NCBI GenBank assembly: GCA_955651735.1 | Contig: CATPAM010000152.1 | Coordinates: 1 to 8,578, forward strand | Reading direction: 5' to 3' | DNA from: Candidatus Acidiferrales bacterium | GTDB lineage: Bacteria; Acidobacteriota; Terriglobia; Acidiferrales; UBA7541 | Length of the DNA: 8,578 nucleotides | Part shown: piece by piece, positions 8,289 to 8,578 of the stretch | Layout of the letters: each line of letters opens with the position of its first letter | Numbering within the stretch: position 1 is the stretch's first letter | Made by a program: the position numbers and the translations under genes | Notes under the pieces: generated by a model | The model's input: the letters and a program-made list of their open reading frames with translations, nothing else | Database searches by the model: none | What the model was told of the DNA's origin: nothing

Positions 8289-8317
8289 TTGCGCCCAGAA
8301 ACCTCGGAACGTAGAAT
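8289..8317 (+). promoter_or_regulatory. Candidate sigma-70 promoter of the SYLF gene
   Basis: TTGCGC (8289-8294), a 17-nt spacer and TAGAAT (8312-8317). The -10 matches five of six consensus bases; the -35 matches the three key TTG positions. Transcription would start near 8324, about 26 nt before the ATG. Confidence 0.45.
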
Positions 8318-8338
8318 CGCATTCACCCAAATTTAAGC

Positions 8339-8345
8339 GAGGTGA
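8339..8345 (+). promoter_or_regulatory. Ribosome binding site of the SYLF gene
   Basis: GAGGTGA lies 4 nt before the ATG at 8350 and is a good Shine-Dalgarno. It argues for this ATG over the upstream in-frame ATG at 8272, and over the adjacent GTG at 8347, which would be too close. Confidence 0.7.
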
Positions 8346-8349
8346 CGTG

Positions 8350-8578
8350 ATGTTGAAGCCGATAATATCCTCCGTTCTGGCGCTGGCCATTGCATTTCCG
8401 CTCGCCGCGGAAGACAGCAAAAAAGAAACGGAGCGTCTGGAGAACTGCGGCCTAGTGTTGAAGGAAATCCTGGACATTCCCGACGATATCCCGCAGGACC
8501 TGCTAGACAAAGCCTAATGAGTAATCGTGTACCCGTCCGTATTGAAGGCTTCTTTAGTTGTCGGCGGCAGCTACGGCC
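8350..8578 (+). pseudogene. SYLF/YSC84-type lipid-binding protein gene interrupted by two in-frame stops; right edge cut by window
   Basis: SYLF (DUF500, Ysc84-like) proteins bind phosphoinositides in eukaryotes; bacterial members are secreted or periplasmic and poorly understood. The intact first part is 55 codons. It has a signal peptide of about 20 residues (MLKPIISSVLALAIAFPLAA, probable cut LAA|ED), then the family N-terminus with RLENCGLVLKEIL and DIPDDIPQDLLDKA. The next two codons are TAA and TGA (8515-8520). Without any frame change the reading continues VIVYPSVLKASLVVGGSYG to the edge, which is what the family shows after DKAEC. The stops therefore replace Glu-Cys. GAA to TAA and TGC to TGA need one base change each, so the lesion looks recent or is a sequencing error. 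Promoter and ribosome binding site look intact. If the stops are real, only a signal peptide plus about 35 residues would be made. Confidence 0.7.

Larger units (their letters stand above)
8167..8349. other. Divergent intergenic region between dacB and the SYLF gene
   Basis: This 183-nt stretch carries outward-facing signals: the dacB ribosome binding site and a -10-like box leftward, and a promoter and ribosome binding site rightward. Its centre contains a co-linear series of complementary segments that could fold into one long imperfect hairpin around 8239-8258, which resembles the apical core of bacterial SRP RNA. See the separate finding; no RNA gene is called here. Confidence 0.6.

Noticed and set aside
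8167..8322. 52-residue N-terminal extension of dacB
   Set aside because: The open frame continues, but the signal peptide and the GGGAGGA site place the start at the GTG at 8166.
8272..8349. N-terminal extension of the SYLF gene from an upstream in-frame ATG
   Set aside because: It would bury the signal peptide behind 26 hydrophilic residues, lie upstream of the candidate -10, and ignore the good GAGGTGA site before 8350.
8517..8578. Restart ORF from the ATG overlapping the first SYLF stop (TAATG)
   Set aside because: The overlap resembles translational coupling, but that frame reads unrelated sequence, whereas the original frame continues with SYLF-like residues.

Overview
The window is high-GC bacterial chromosome with tightly packed genes. 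Five genes lie head-to-tail on the minus strand, and a sixth runs divergently at the right edge on the plus strand. Protein style and gene set (a sigma-70 opening [19 protein letters not shown], a SYLF-domain secreted protein, mutS2 beside dnaG) most resemble soil Acidobacteriota (Terriglobia-like). This assignment is inference from recognition, not from a search.

Minus strand, in transcription order (right to left): a secreted PBP4-type D-Ala-D-Ala carboxypeptidase (dacB-like, 6568-8166), a LOG/TIGR00725-type nucleotide-binding protein (6015-6563), mutS2 (3603-6008) and dnaG primase (1845-3596). These are separated by only 4-6 nt and look like one operon. After a 381-nt gap containing hairpins, a 14-bp palindrome and a candidate promoter comes rpoD (1463 to the left edge, lacking region 4). 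This is a variant of the dnaG-rpoD macromolecular-synthesis arrangement: no rpsU is visible, and mutS2, a LOG protein and dacB sit upstream.

Plus strand: a 183-nt divergent intergenic region (8167-8349) holds promoter elements for both directions and a possible rod-like RNA fold with an SRP-RNA-like core. It leads into a SYLF/YSC84-type lipid-binding protein with a signal peptide. That gene has two consecutive stop codons (TAA TGA, 8515-8520) exactly where the family normally has Glu-Cys, and family-like sequence continues in the same frame to the window edge. It is therefore probably a fresh pseudogene, a sequencing error or, much less likely, a recoded gene.

Functionally, the long operon links cell-wall maturation (dacB), a nucleotide-related enzyme (LOG), DNA/ribosome maintenance (mutS2), replication priming (dnaG) and housekeeping transcription (rpoD). 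I see no mobile element, CRISPR array, tRNA or rRNA. The most unusual points are the double in-frame stop, the structured rpoD leader, the degenerate motifs in MutS2 Smr and LOG, and the SRP-like core.
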